Origin: an uncultured Lachnospiraceae bacterium
GTDB taxonomy: Bacteria; Bacillota; Clostridia; Lachnospirales; Lachnospiraceae
Assembly: GCA_947164865.1 (NCBI GenBank)
Contig: CAMUYA010000006.1
Span: forward strand, 60,865-124,864
DNA length: 64,000 nt
Direction: 5' to 3'
This document shows positions 41,551 to 51,561 of this stretch, piece after piece. Position numbers and translations under genes: made by a program. Within the stretch, counting starts at the first letter, position 1. The number at the start of each line of letters is the position of its first letter. The notes below the pieces were generated by a model, which had not been told where the DNA came from, did no database searches, and saw only the letters and a program-made list of their open reading frames with translations.

Positions 41551-43923
41551 ATGAGCTCTGAGCATATTTTAAAATATAATACTCCTGCCACGGATTTTAA
41601 CGAGGCCCTTCCCGTTGGAAACGGAAGAATAGGTGGCATGATCTATGGCGGAACAGATAAGGAGCTGATCAATCTGAACGAGGATTCTGTCTGGTCGGGC
41701 GGGCTGCGAAACCGTATCAACCCCGACTCCAAAGAGGGACTTGAGGAAGTAAGAAAGCTTCTTTTTGACGGAAAGATCCCCGAGGCAGAGAAAACGGCCA
41801 TGGATAAAATGGCGGGAGTAAGCCCTAATTCCAGACACTACATGCCCCTCGGGGACCTTAATGTTGATTTTGAATATCATTCGACCCCGGGGCGAGGCGA
41901 AAATGTGCTTCCCACGGCAGGTACCGAGGCGGCTGATAACGGCATTCTGCGCGATTATATCAGAAAGCTCGATATAAGCGAAGCTGTCGCATCTGTGAAA
42001 TACAGTATCGGAAATAATACCTACACACGAGAATACTTTGTATCCGCACCGGACAATGCATTTATCATGCACCTCGAAGCGTCGGAAAAGGGCAGCATTT
42101 TCTTTGATGCCGGGATAGACGGACGTGATGATTATTATGATGATAACAGACCGGTCTGTGCATCGGATGGTAACGAAAAAACCGGTACAGCATCCAAAAA
42201 TATGATCCTCTTTAACGGCGGAACGGGATCTGAGGATGGGATCTTTTTTTCAGCTGTGCTGGCAGGAAGCGTTAAGGGTGGAAGTCTCAGAACGGTGGGC
42301 GGAAAGATACGAGTGGAAGGCGCTGATGAGGCGACGCTTATATTAACCGCAAGGACGAGCTTCTACGAAAACAAGGCCGCATCCGATAATGATGCATTCC
42401 ACAAGAAAAGCTGCGATACCGACGCGATAAATGACGCCAATAAGGCTCTGGAAAAGGAATATGAAGAATTAAAAAATTCACATATTTCGGATTACAAAAA
42501 GCTCTACGAAAGAGTGGAACTTGTACTTGACGATAACAGCGCCGGGGCGTCTGACCTGCCCACAAATGAGAGACTGAAAAGAATGTCGGACGGAAGCGGA
42601 GAGACCGCTGACAATAAGCTTATGGAGCTGTATTTTAATTTCGGAAGGTATCTTATGATATCCGGAAGCCGCCCGGGGACACAGCCTCTTAATCTCCAAG
42701 GCATCTGGAACAAAGATATGTGGCCCGCTTGGGGAAGCAAGTTCACCGTTAATATCAATGCAGAAATGAACTACTGGCCTGCCGAAAAATGTAATCTTTC
42801 GGAGTGTCATCTCCCGCTTTTTGATCTGCTCGAGAGGGTCAGAAATAACGGCAGGAAAATGGCAGCCGAGATGTACGGGATAAACAAAGGCTATGTGTGC
42901 CATCATAATACCGATATCTGGGGCGACTGCGCACCGCAGGATAAGTGGATCCCGGCAACCATATGGCCGATGGGGGGAGCGTGGCTTGCGCTCCATGTGT
43001 TTGAGCATTACGAGTATACGGGAGATATTGATTTCCTCAGGGAAAAATATCATCTCCTTAAAGAGGCTGCGGAATTTTTTACCGAATTTCTTATAGAGGA
43101 CAAAAAGGGACGTCTTGTGACCTGTCCTTCAGTTTCACCAGAAAACACTTACATGACCCAGGATGGTGAAAAGGGATGCATGTGTATCGGCCCATCCATG
43201 GATTCGCAGATACTGACGGTGCTCTTTGATGATGTTATAAAGAGCGCAGAGATCCTCGGAACCGACCGGGAATTGGCAGAGCAGCTAAAAGAGATCAAGT
43301 CGAGACTTCCCCTGCCTGAGATCGGGAAATACGGACAGATAAAAGAATGGGCGGAGGATTATGATGAAGTTGAGATAGGGCACAGGCATATTTCACAGCT
43401 TTTTGCGCTTCATCCCGCTGATCTTATCACTCCGGCTCACACTCCGGAGCTGGCGAAAGCCGCCCGGGCCACGCTAGAGAGAAGGCTCTCGCACGGAGGC
43501 GGACACACCGGCTGGAGCAGAGCCTGGATAGCCAATATGTGGGCAAGGCTTTATGACGGTGAGAAAGTGTACGACAACCTGGTAAAGCTCCTGGGCAATT
43601 CCACCAATCCCAACATGTTCGATAATCATCCTCCTTTCCAGATAGACGGTAATTTCGGCGGAACAGCCGCTATTGCGGAAGCACTTCTGCAGTGCACGGG
43701 AGGTGAGATCATACTGCTCCCCGCGCTCCCGAAACAGTGGAAGGACGGAAGCATAGAGGGACTTCGCGCAAAGGGCGGCTGCACCCTGAACATCAGCTGG
43801 AAAGACGGTAAACTCACGCGGGCAGAGCTCATCCCGGACCGGGACGGAGAGTATAAAGTGAGGTATGGCGAAAAGGTTTACGACATTATTGCCAAAAAGG
43901 GAAAGATTGAGGTTATAGTATAG
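41551..43923 (+). CDS. GH95 glycoside hydrolase (1,2-alpha-L-fucosidase type)
   Basis: 790 residues, full length for the family, no signal peptide, so intracellular. The N-terminal beta-sandwich starts WNEALPVGNGRIG-like (FNEALPVGNGRIGGMIYGG, NEDSVWSGG). The (alpha/alpha)6 domain has NLQGIWNKDMWPAWGSKFTV, NINAEMNYWPAE (the paired asparagines), CPSVSPENTY (candidate acid glutamate) and FQIDGNFGGTAAIAEAL (the aspartate). These correspond to the Asn/Asp-assisted inverting site described for Bifidobacterium AfcA. Most GH95 enzymes cut alpha-L-fucose; some act on galactose. Confidence 0.92.
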   Translation: MSSEHILKYNTPATDFNEALPVGNGRIGGMIYGGTDKELINLNEDSVWSGGLRNRINPDSKEGLEEVRKLLFDGKIPEAEKTAMDKMAGVSPNSRHYMPLGDLNVDFEYHSTPGRGENVLPTAGTEAADNGILRDYIRKLDISEAVASVKYSIGNNTYTREYFVSAPDNAFIMHLEASEKGSIFFDAGIDGRDDYYDDNRPVCASDGNEKTGTASKNMILFNGGTGSEDGIFFSAVLAGSVKGGSLRTVGGKIRVEGADEATLILTARTSFYENKAASDNDAFHKKSCDTDAINDANKALEKEYEELKNSHISDYKKLYERVELVLDDNSAGASDLPTNERLKRMSDGSGETADNKLMELYFNFGRYLMISGSRPGTQPLNLQGIWNKDMWPAWGSKFTVNINAEMNYWPAEKCNLSECHLPLFDLLERVRNNGRKMAAEMYGINKGYVCHHNTDIWGDCAPQDKWIPATIWPMGGAWLALHVFEHYEYTGDIDFLREKYHLLKEAAEFFTEFLIEDKKGRLVTCPSVSPENTYMTQDGEKGCMCIGPSMDSQILTVLFDDVIKSAEILGTDRELAEQLKEIKSRLPLPEIGKYGQIKEWAEDYDEVEIGHRHISQLFALHPADLITPAHTPELAKAARATLERRLSHGGGHTGWSRAWIANMWARLYDGEKVYDNLVKLLGNSTNPNMFDNHPPFQIDGNFGGTAAIAEALLQCTGGEIILLPALPKQWKDGSIEGLRAKGGCTLNISWKDGKLTRAELIPDRDGEYKVRYGEKVYDIIAKKGKIEVIV

Positions 43924-44056
43924 TAAATTCCATTAAGGTCTGATATAATAAAATTTCAGAGAACTGTAAGAATAGACTGAAAGTTTTCAGGGATCTCCCA
44001 GGGGTAAAGATCCCGGGATTTAAAATAAGGCATAAGGTCATGAAAGGAACAGTAAG

Positions 44057-44461
44057 ATGTTAAAACAGGTATCGATCTACGCGGAGAATAAGAAAGGAAA
44101 AATGCTCGAGATAACGGGTATTCTGGCTGAGGAAGGGATCAATATCCTCGGCTCGGTAACCAATGACTCCGCTGAATACGGAATTGTGAGAATGATTGTG
44201 AGCGATCCCGTCAAGGCTCTTGATAAACTCAAGGAAAAAGGGATCATCTGCAAGCTCACCGATGTAATAGGAGTCGAGATCACCGATGAAGTAGGTAATC
44301 TCCACAGGCTTCTTGAAGCACTTCAGAATGCCAATATCAATGTTAATTATCTTTATCTTTCTTTTAACAGAGAATCCGGCTGCCCGATAATGATCATGCA
44401 TACGGATGATGCAAAGGAAGTTGAAAACAGCTTAAGAAGCAAAGGGTTTTCTCTTTGCTGA
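44057..44461 (+). CDS. Tandem ACT-domain protein
   Basis: 134 residues made of two ACT domains: QVSIYAENKKGKMLEITGIL with GINILGSV, then VIGVEITDEVGNLHRLLEAL with ANINVNYLYLSF. Stand-alone ACT proteins of this form bind amino acids and act as sensors. GAAAGGA precedes the ATG. The next gene (GH2) starts 16 bases on, so they may be cotranscribed, although a functional link is not obvious. Confidence 0.88.
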   Translation: MLKQVSIYAENKKGKMLEITGILAEEGINILGSVTNDSAEYGIVRMIVSDPVKALDKLKEKGIICKLTDVIGVEITDEVGNLHRLLEALQNANINVNYLYLSFNRESGCPIMIMHTDDAKEVENSLRSKGFSLC

Positions 44462-44476
44462 CGGAAAGGCCGTGGT

Positions 44477-47400
44477 ATGGGTACAAAAATCGATCTGTCG
44501 GGCGAATGGGGATTCAGGCTCGATGAAGAAAAAAGGGGAATAGAAGAGCATTTTGAAAAGGCTGATCTGTGGGACGTTATAACTCTTCCGGGGTCTACTG
44601 CGTATGCCAAAAAAGGGGAGCCCAACAGAGCAAGAGAGATCTATTTCCTGACAGAAGTTTATAAATTTGAGGGCTATGCCTGGTATAAGAAAACTGTGCG
44701 CTTTCCTTTTAAGAAAAAGTCTGATCTTAAAGGAAAGCATTTTTATCTCACATTGGAGAGGACCAGGATATCCACGGTGTGGGTGGACGGAAAAGAGGTC
44801 GGAACCCAAAACAGCTTTATAGCAAAGCATGTTTACGACCTTACAGGATACATAGACAGCCTCAATCCCGAGATCACCGTCATGGTGTCCAATGTGGATT
44901 ATCCGGCACCGGGGGGACATATGACAAGCCCCGATACGCAGACCAACTGGAACGGAATACTCGGTGAGATATCCATAGAAATATGTGAAGAGGCGCGGAT
45001 CGAAAATGCAAATGTAACCTGCGATCATGCAGGCAAAAAGGCTGTCATAAATGCCGAAATTGAGGGATTTGTAAAGGGAAAGTACAAGATCTCGGTTTCG
45101 GGAGATCTGTGTATCCTCAAGAAAAAATATCTCGAGGCGGATGCGGATATCGATGACTGGGAGGAGCGTGCCGTATCACAGCAGGCCATGCCTACGGATG
45201 AAAAGATCCTGGAAGCCTATCTCGATATAGAAAAGGGTGCGCTGAGAAAGACCACAAGATCTGCCGATCTCGTAAAGGGAAAGAATGAGTTAACGTTTGA
45301 AGTAAAGCTCCCCGATGATGTTAAGGAATGGGACGAGGAAGAGCCTTATGTATACAGGCTGCTTCTTTCCGTGACGGATGAAGATAAAAACACCGTCTCG
45401 GAAAGAACCTTATGGTTCGGGTTCAGAGAGTTCAGAGCCGAAGAGGATCATTTTTCGATAAACGGAAGGAAGACTTTCCTTCGCGGAAGACATCAGGGTA
45501 TGCTCTTTCCTCTTTCCGGCTTTGCACCCATGAATGTGACAGGGTGGCTCAAGGACTTTAAGATCGCCAAAGACTGGGGCATCAATCATGAGAGATGCCA
45601 CACCTGCACACCCCCGGAGGCGGCATTTATTGCCGCGGATCTGCTGGGCATCTACTTCGAGCCCGAGATACCTTTCTGGGGAACCTGGCATGCGAGTGAT
45701 GAAAAGAAATACTCCGAAGTAAAAGAGGCGCAGGAATTCCTGAGGGAGGAAGGCTTCAATATCCTGAGAGAGTACGCAGGCCATCCCTCCTTCGTGATGA
45801 TGTCTATGGGAAATGAACTCTGGGGAAGCCCGCAGTCCATCAACGATCTGATCGGCGGATATAAGGAGGTAAGACCGGATATTCTGTATACACAGGGATC
45901 CAACAATTTCCAGTGGACTCCCTGCGTGCTGCCGAATGATGATTTCTTCGTCGGTGTGCGTTTTTCCACACAGCGCCAGCTCAGAGGATCCTACGCCCAG
46001 TGCGATGCACCCTTGGGCCCCATACAGAAATACAAGCCCGCCACCGATTGGAATTACGACAGGGCCATCAGACCCGAAAAAAGAAAAGCGGCTTCTGCTC
46101 CATCGGGGGGCGGAACCAGGGAAATACAATACGGAACGGGAGTGGTAAAGGTAAGCCTTGGGGAAAACGCAGGGGAGATAATACCGCACATACCGGTAGT
46201 CTCTCACGAGATAGGGCAGTATTTCATATATCCCGATTACGAGGAGATAGTGAATTACACCGGGGTGTGCCAGCCGAGAAACCTTCAGGTGTTCCAGGAA
46301 AGGCTCGAAGATATGGGCCTCTCCGGCCGGGAGACGGGATATTTCAAAGCATCGGGCGCACTTGCGATACAGTGCTACAAAAACGAGCTGGAGGCCGCCT
46401 TCAGAAGCAGGTATATGGCGGGATTCCAGATGCTTGACCTACAGGATTATTCCGGCCAGGGAACCGCGCTTGTGGGGCCGCTCAATGCACTTATGCAGAA
46501 TAAAGGCCTTGTGGCCCCCGAAGTGTGGAGGCAGTTTTGCAGCGGTGCGGTGGTAATGGCTGAGTTTGCGGATTACGTGCTCACTAACGGAATGACATTT
46601 AAGTTTAATGTCAAATTCGCATATTACGAAAAGAAAAACATAGACAGGATAAAGCTTATAGTAAGGCTCGAGGAGACGGAAACCGGTGAGGTTGCGCTTG
46701 AGGAGGAAAAGAGCATTAAGCTTTCCTCCGCATCAGGCAGGAAAGGTGATAACTTCGATCCGGGGCGGGGACTCTTTGACCTGGGAAGCTTCGAGGCCGC
46801 TATTCCCGACATTTCCGATATGCAGAAGTTTGAACTGAGCCTTGAAGTCAGATACGGAAAAGAAAGGATAACCGAGAATTATTACTACTTATGGTCCTAC
46901 GAGGAAGCCGAAAAGGTAAGGAGCAAGACGGATCTTTTCGTGGCCGATGAGGAGGCCGACAGGGAAGTAAGCTTTGAAGTTACGGAGTCCGGCAATGTGG
47001 CTATTACCACCGATATGATAGAGACCGATGCCGCAATCGAATCGGGTAAGACGGTGCTCTTTTACCTTTCACCCTCCGAAAACAGGAGCCTTCCGGGCGC
47101 ATACTGCACCGACTTCTGGAATTATCCCATGTTCAAGGGGATTTCGGAATCCATGGGCAAGCCGATACCGGTGGGTACACTGGGGCTTCTTATCGACAAT
47201 GAGCATCCGGCCCTTGCTAAATTTAAATGTGAGAAGTACACGACACCTCAGTGGTATGAGATAGTCGAAAGGAGCCGCACAAGCCTGCTTAACTGGCTTG
47301 GGTTCAGACCGATCGTTACCGTCATTGACAATTGCGAGGCTAACGATAATCTGGGACTGATCTATGAAATGATCATTACAGACGGACCGAAAGGCCCCTG

Positions 47401-47560
47401 CCATGTGCTTGTTTGTACCAGCCCCCTTCGGAAGCTTGCAAAGGAGGGCAATGCTCCTGCCGCCGCTCTTGAAAAAAGCCTTCTTGAATATCTCGAAGGC
47501 GAGCCGGTGGAGGGCATATTAAAGACTCACATCAATCAGCTCAGAAGACTGACCTACTAG
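44477..47560 (+). CDS. Glycoside hydrolase family 2 protein
   Basis: 1027 residues, no signal peptide. The N-terminal sugar-binding jelly roll is IDLSGEWGFRLD, WYKKTVRFPF, VWVDGKEVGTQNSF and GILGEISIEI. The TIM barrel follows with FLRGRHQGMLFP, MMSMGNELWG (acid/base glutamate near residue 447) and a later VSHEIGQYF near 577 as nucleophile candidate. The spacing between these is longer than in classical beta-galactosidases. About 400 extra residues at the C-terminus are beta-rich. Exact sugar not determined; alongside the GH95 enzyme it suggests intracellular use of plant or host glycans. Confidence 0.82.
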   Translation: MGTKIDLSGEWGFRLDEEKRGIEEHFEKADLWDVITLPGSTAYAKKGEPNRAREIYFLTEVYKFEGYAWYKKTVRFPFKKKSDLKGKHFYLTLERTRISTVWVDGKEVGTQNSFIAKHVYDLTGYIDSLNPEITVMVSNVDYPAPGGHMTSPDTQTNWNGILGEISIEICEEARIENANVTCDHAGKKAVINAEIEGFVKGKYKISVSGDLCILKKKYLEADADIDDWEERAVSQQAMPTDEKILEAYLDIEKGALRKTTRSADLVKGKNELTFEVKLPDDVKEWDEEEPYVYRLLLSVTDEDKNTVSERTLWFGFREFRAEEDHFSINGRKTFLRGRHQGMLFPLSGFAPMNVTGWLKDFKIAKDWGINHERCHTCTPPEAAFIAADLLGIYFEPEIPFWGTWHASDEKKYSEVKEAQEFLREEGFNILREYAGHPSFVMMSMGNELWGSPQSINDLIGGYKEVRPDILYTQGSNNFQWTPCVLPNDDFFVGVRFSTQRQLRGSYAQCDAPLGPIQKYKPATDWNYDRAIRPEKRKAASAPSGGGTREIQYGTGVVKVSLGENAGEIIPHIPVVSHEIGQYFIYPDYEEIVNYTGVCQPRNLQVFQERLEDMGLSGRETGYFKASGALAIQCYKNELEAAFRSRYMAGFQMLDLQDYSGQGTALVGPLNALMQNKGLVAPEVWRQFCSGAVVMAEFADYVLTNGMTFKFNVKFAYYEKKNIDRIKLIVRLEETETGEVALEEEKSIKLSSASGRKGDNFDPGRGLFDLGSFEAAIPDISDMQKFELSLEVRYGKERITENYYYLWSYEEAEKVRSKTDLFVADEEADREVSFEVTESGNVAITTDMIETDAAIESGKTVLFYLSPSENRSLPGAYCTDFWNYPMFKGISESMGKPIPVGTLGLLIDNEHPALAKFKCEKYTTPQWYEIVERSRTSLLNWLGFRPIVTVIDNCEANDNLGLIYEMIITDGPKGPCHVLVCTSPLRKLAKEGNAPAAALEKSLLEYLEGEPVEGILKTHINQLRRLTY

Positions 47561-47590
47561 GGCGGGATCTGCCGCCACGGAGGAAGAGCC

Positions 47591-50131
47591 ATGAAACAGT
47601 ATAGTATTGACAAGAAGCTCTTACAAGTGTTGGAAAACAGTTGTATACCCTATGCGATCTACAGATTTTTTGACAGCCGGGTGGAAGTGCTTGCTGTCTC
47701 GGACGGTCTGTGTGATATGTTTAAGGTCGACAGAGAGTCGGCATACGATATACTCAACAATCATATATATGACAGGGATTACCCGGAGGATGTGGCCCGT
47801 CTGGGAAACGCAACGCTGAGATTCGCAACTCAGGGAGGCGATTTTGATGTCACATACAGGACTCTGATATCAGGTGCGTACAGAATAGTTCATGCGAGAG
47901 GAAAGCATGTCTATGACGAAAACGGCGAGAGACTGGCGGTTATTTGGTACTCCGACGAAGGCCCCTATGTTGACGACACAAAGGATCTGTTTGATCAGGC
48001 TATAGAGCATGCCATGTCCGTTTCGGCACATGTATCCGGCGGAGATTTCGACGGGATGACAGGGCTTCCGAACACTGGTTATTTCTTTAAGCTTGCCGAG
48101 AGCGCCAGAGAAAGGCTGCGCGAAGAAGGTGAAGATCCGGTCCTTCTGTATTTCGATTTTAACGACATGAAGAATTATAATATGAAGTTTGGTTTCAGTG
48201 AGGGAGACCGGCTCATAATCGGCATGTCAAAGATACTTGTACATTATTTTTCAAATCTAAACTGCTGCCGCTTCAGCGGAGACCATTTTGGAGTAGTGAC
48301 AATAGCTGCAAGGCTGGAGGAGACGCTGCTCTCGATATTTGAAGAGGTTTCCAAGCTAAACAGCGGACGTTCCCTGCCCTTAAGAGTCGGGATATATAAA
48401 AACAGCATGGGCAATGTTACTGCCGGAGTGGCATGTGACCGCGCCAAGATGGCCTGTGATGAAAAAAGAAACGCCATTTCATCCTGCTTTAATTACTTCT
48501 CGGATAAGCTGCTCAAGTCTGAGAGGATGCGTCATTATGTCCTCGATAATCTCGACAAGGCCATAAGGGAAAAATGGCTGCAGGTGTACTATCAGCCCAT
48601 TATCCGCTCCGCAAACTGTAAGGTGTGCGATGAGGAAGCTCTGATAAGATGGATAGATCCCGTAAGGGGATTTATGTCTCCGGCGGATTTTGTTCCGGTG
48701 CTGGAAGATGCCAAGATCATTTATAAGCTGGACCTTTATGTGCTTGAAAGGATCCTGGAAAAGTTTAAAATGCTCAGCGAAAAGGGTCTTGAGATTGTTC
48801 CATGCTCATTAAATGTATCCAGATCCGACTTTGAAGTATGCGATATAGTTGAAGAGATAAGAAAGCGTGTTGATGAAGCGGGGATAGCGCACGACATGCT
48901 CACCATCGAGATCACCGAGAGCGGGATCGGTGTGGATGTCGATTACATCTGCAAGCAGGCCGAGCTTCTTACAGGCATGGGATTTAAGGTATGGATGGAT
49001 GATTACGGAAGCGGATATTCCTCTCCCGAGATCCTTCAGAGCATTCCTTTCCACACCATAAAGCTTGATATGCAGTTTATGCGCCAGTTCAATAAGACCC
49101 CAAAAAGCAAGGTTGTTATCAGTGAGATAATAAACATGGCTCTGAATCTTGGCTTCGAGATCGTAGTTGAAGGCGTGGAAACTGCGGAGCAGAAGGATTT
49201 CCTGTGTGAGGTAGGAGCGACCAAGCTTCAGGGATATTATTTCTCCAAACCTCTGCCGCTTGATGAGGTAATGAAGCGCTACGATAAAGGGGCAAAAATA
49301 GGATTTGAGAACCCGAAGGAGAGCGATTATTATACCGCTATCGGCAAGATCAACCTCTATGACATCTCACTGGTGGCGGTTGATGAGAAATCGCCGGAAG
49401 ATCGCTATACCATACCTATGGCTATATTCGAGGTGGGTGAGGACAGCGCCGAAGTGGTGAGGAGCAATCACGAGTTTATCGATGCAGTAAAAGAGAGCTT
49501 CGGTGTGGTAATAGGTAATGATGGCAGTACAGTGATAACTCGTGGTATCAACAGATATGCCGCCGATCTGCTCGGTTCCCTTATAAGATGTGCGAAAAGC
49601 GGTTATCAGTTCATAGAGGACAAGATGACAGAGGACGGATCCACGATGCATATTCTCTTCCGCAAGCTGGCCGATAATCACGTGACCGGAAAGGGAGCCG
49701 TGGCGGTCATCATGCTGGAAAAGAGAAAAGAAAATCCGGATAATACAGGTACTACTTATTTAAAGATCGCGCAGGCATTATCGGCGGATTATCTCTATCT
49801 TTACTATATCGATATTAATAACGAGGAATTCATTGAATATAAGCCGGATGCCGTAAATCAGGATATAGTGATGGAAAGGCGCGGAAGCAACTTCTTTGAG
49901 GCAGCCAGGAAGGATGCATTTTATATCCTGCACAAGGATGACAGGGAAGGATTTATCAACACATTCTCACGGGAGATAGTGCTTGACTCCGTCAAAAAAT
50001 ACGGAAGCTTTACATATACTTACAGATTAATGATAAACGACAGGCCTGTAAGCGTTAACCTTAAAGCAACCTCTATCGGATCGGACGGAAATCATATCAT
50101 CATCGGTGTAAGTCATTTTGATGATAATTAG
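47591..50131 (+). CDS. PAS-GGDEF-EAL protein, likely c-di-GMP phosphodiesterase
   Basis: 846 residues. A PAS-like sensor occupies 1-140. A GGDEF domain follows (DGMTGLPNTGYFFKL) whose signature has become SGDHF near residue 229, so cyclase activity is unlikely. The EAL domain is intact: DEEALIRW near 347, LNVSRSDF, ITESGIGVD, MDDYGSGYSS, KLDMQFM and EGVETAEQ. A further 250-residue C-terminal part is PAS-like. GGAGGAAGAG precedes the ATG. It would degrade c-di-GMP and so oppose the cyclase at 26.9 kb. Confidence 0.9.
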   Translation: MKQYSIDKKLLQVLENSCIPYAIYRFFDSRVEVLAVSDGLCDMFKVDRESAYDILNNHIYDRDYPEDVARLGNATLRFATQGGDFDVTYRTLISGAYRIVHARGKHVYDENGERLAVIWYSDEGPYVDDTKDLFDQAIEHAMSVSAHVSGGDFDGMTGLPNTGYFFKLAESARERLREEGEDPVLLYFDFNDMKNYNMKFGFSEGDRLIIGMSKILVHYFSNLNCCRFSGDHFGVVTIAARLEETLLSIFEEVSKLNSGRSLPLRVGIYKNSMGNVTAGVACDRAKMACDEKRNAISSCFNYFSDKLLKSERMRHYVLDNLDKAIREKWLQVYYQPIIRSANCKVCDEEALIRWIDPVRGFMSPADFVPVLEDAKIIYKLDLYVLERILEKFKMLSEKGLEIVPCSLNVSRSDFEVCDIVEEIRKRVDEAGIAHDMLTIEITESGIGVDVDYICKQAELLTGMGFKVWMDDYGSGYSSPEILQSIPFHTIKLDMQFMRQFNKTPKSKVVISEIINMALNLGFEIVVEGVETAEQKDFLCEVGATKLQGYYFSKPLPLDEVMKRYDKGAKIGFENPKESDYYTAIGKINLYDISLVAVDEKSPEDRYTIPMAIFEVGEDSAEVVRSNHEFIDAVKESFGVVIGNDGSTVITRGINRYAADLLGSLIRCAKSGYQFIEDKMTEDGSTMHILFRKLADNHVTGKGAVAVIMLEKRKENPDNTGTTYLKIAQALSADYLYLYYIDINNEEFIEYKPDAVNQDIVMERRGSNFFEAARKDAFYILHKDDREGFINTFSREIVLDSVKKYGSFTYTYRLMINDRPVSVNLKATSIGSDGNHIIIGVSHFDDN

Positions 50132-50179
50132 CAGCGGAAGGAAGAATAAACAGGCTCCGGGGCCGGCAAAGGCATCTCC

Positions 50180-51460
50180 ATGAATGAAGCAGAGTCAAAA
50201 CAGATTCTTGAGATATCACATAAGATAATAAGTGCGGCGCATGCAAAGATCCTGCTCTCACTGCGCTTCTTAGAGATCGCCATGGGCAATCTCACATGGG
50301 AGCCTGTATTTGGGAGCGGGAGATATGCCTGCGACGGAAAGAAGATCTTTTTTGATCCGGAAAGGCTTATATCGGATTATAAGCGCGATCGGGAATTTGC
50401 AGTGGATCTCTATCTTCATGAGATCTTTCATATGGTGTTCCACCACGGGTTTGAGTACGGCAAAAAGGATAAAAAAAGCTGGGATCTGGCCGCTGATATC
50501 GCAGTATGGACAGTCATGTCCGAGCTTGATACATTCCGTGAACGCTCTGATGAAGATGCGGAAAGGCTGTTAAAGCTCAAGACCTTAAGAAAAAGATGTC
50601 CGCAGCTGTCCGCGCAGAAACTCTACAGGCTCTTTCTGTCAGAACCCCCATCCTACGACGAAGAAGCAAAACTGAAAAGACTTTTTTGTGCGGATTCTCA
50701 CGAATTGTGGGAACAGCCCGAAAAGATCGAGATCTCTCTGGAGCAGTGGAAAAAGATAACCGAGAGAGTAAAAGCGGATCTAAAAAGCTTTTCAAGGAAT
50801 AAAGCAGGGGGAGAGAGCCTTGATCTTGAGCTTGCGGATGCCACAAGGCAAAAGACCGATTACGGAAAGTTTCTCAGGCAGTTTATGACAAGCGGTGAAG
50901 CGATACACATAAATGATGAGGAATTTGATTATGTGTATTACAATTACGGTCTGGAAACATACGGAAACATGCCCCTCGTAGAGCCGCTTGAATATAAGGA
51001 TGTAAACAGGATAAACGAATTTGTCATCGCTCTCGATACATCCGCTTCATGTAAGGGAAAAGTCGTGCAGGACTTTCTGCAAAAGACGGTCGGAATAATG
51101 CGGAGCGAGGATTCGTTTTTTAAGAAGATAAATGTGCACATCATCCAGTGCGACGATCAGGTGCGGAGCGATACAAAGATAACCTGCGAGGAAGACTTCG
51201 ATGACTTTTTGAAAAACGGCAAGCTCACGGGATTCGGCTCAACGGATTTCAGGCCTGTTTTTGAGTATGTGGATAAGCTTCGGGATGACGGAGAGTTAAG
51301 GCATATAAAAGGGCTTATATATTTCACCGACGGCTATGGTGTCTACCCGGGAAGCATGCCTGATTATGATGTGGCATTTGTGTTCCTTTCGGAGGATGAC
51401 AGGGCGCCTTCGGTTCCGCCGTGGGCGTCGAAGCTTGTGCTGGACGAAAACCTGTTGTAA
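50180..51460 (+). CDS. DUF2201-type VWA-like metallopeptidase
   Basis: 426 residues. The N-terminal half has DLYLHEIFHMVFHHGF near residue 80 (HExxH), and the C-terminal half is a VWA-like domain with IALDTSASCKGK (MIDAS D-x-S-x-S) near residue 284 and IYFTDGYGVYPG. This is the architecture of DUF2201 proteins that work with MoxR-type AAA ATPases, and such an ATPase follows after 100 bases. It is probably one half of a remodelling or protein-maturation complex; target unknown. Confidence 0.85.
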   Translation: MNEAESKQILEISHKIISAAHAKILLSLRFLEIAMGNLTWEPVFGSGRYACDGKKIFFDPERLISDYKRDREFAVDLYLHEIFHMVFHHGFEYGKKDKKSWDLAADIAVWTVMSELDTFRERSDEDAERLLKLKTLRKRCPQLSAQKLYRLFLSEPPSYDEEAKLKRLFCADSHELWEQPEKIEISLEQWKKITERVKADLKSFSRNKAGGESLDLELADATRQKTDYGKFLRQFMTSGEAIHINDEEFDYVYYNYGLETYGNMPLVEPLEYKDVNRINEFVIALDTSASCKGKVVQDFLQKTVGIMRSEDSFFKKINVHIIQCDDQVRSDTKITCEEDFDDFLKNGKLTGFGSTDFRPVFEYVDKLRDDGELRHIKGLIYFTDGYGVYPGSMPDYDVAFVFLSEDDRAPSVPPWASKLVLDENLL

Positions 51461-51561
51461 CAGGCTTCACCCGAGGGAGCAGATGGCCCGGGAGAGATTG
51501 CCACGCACGGACCGGAGCAAAGCATAGACAGCTGTCGGCTAAGCCGACTGATGAGGTGTGT

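Noticed and set aside
45410..46207. 265-codon reverse frame over the GH2 gene
   Set aside because: Shadow frame; the forward strand carries an unbroken 1027-residue hydrolase with its catalytic motif in this stretch.
51421..51561. Longer N-terminus for the MoxR ATPase
   Set aside because: It overlaps the VWA gene's end, begins at a GTG with no ribosome site and gives residues rich in Arg, Gly and Cys, unlike the family.
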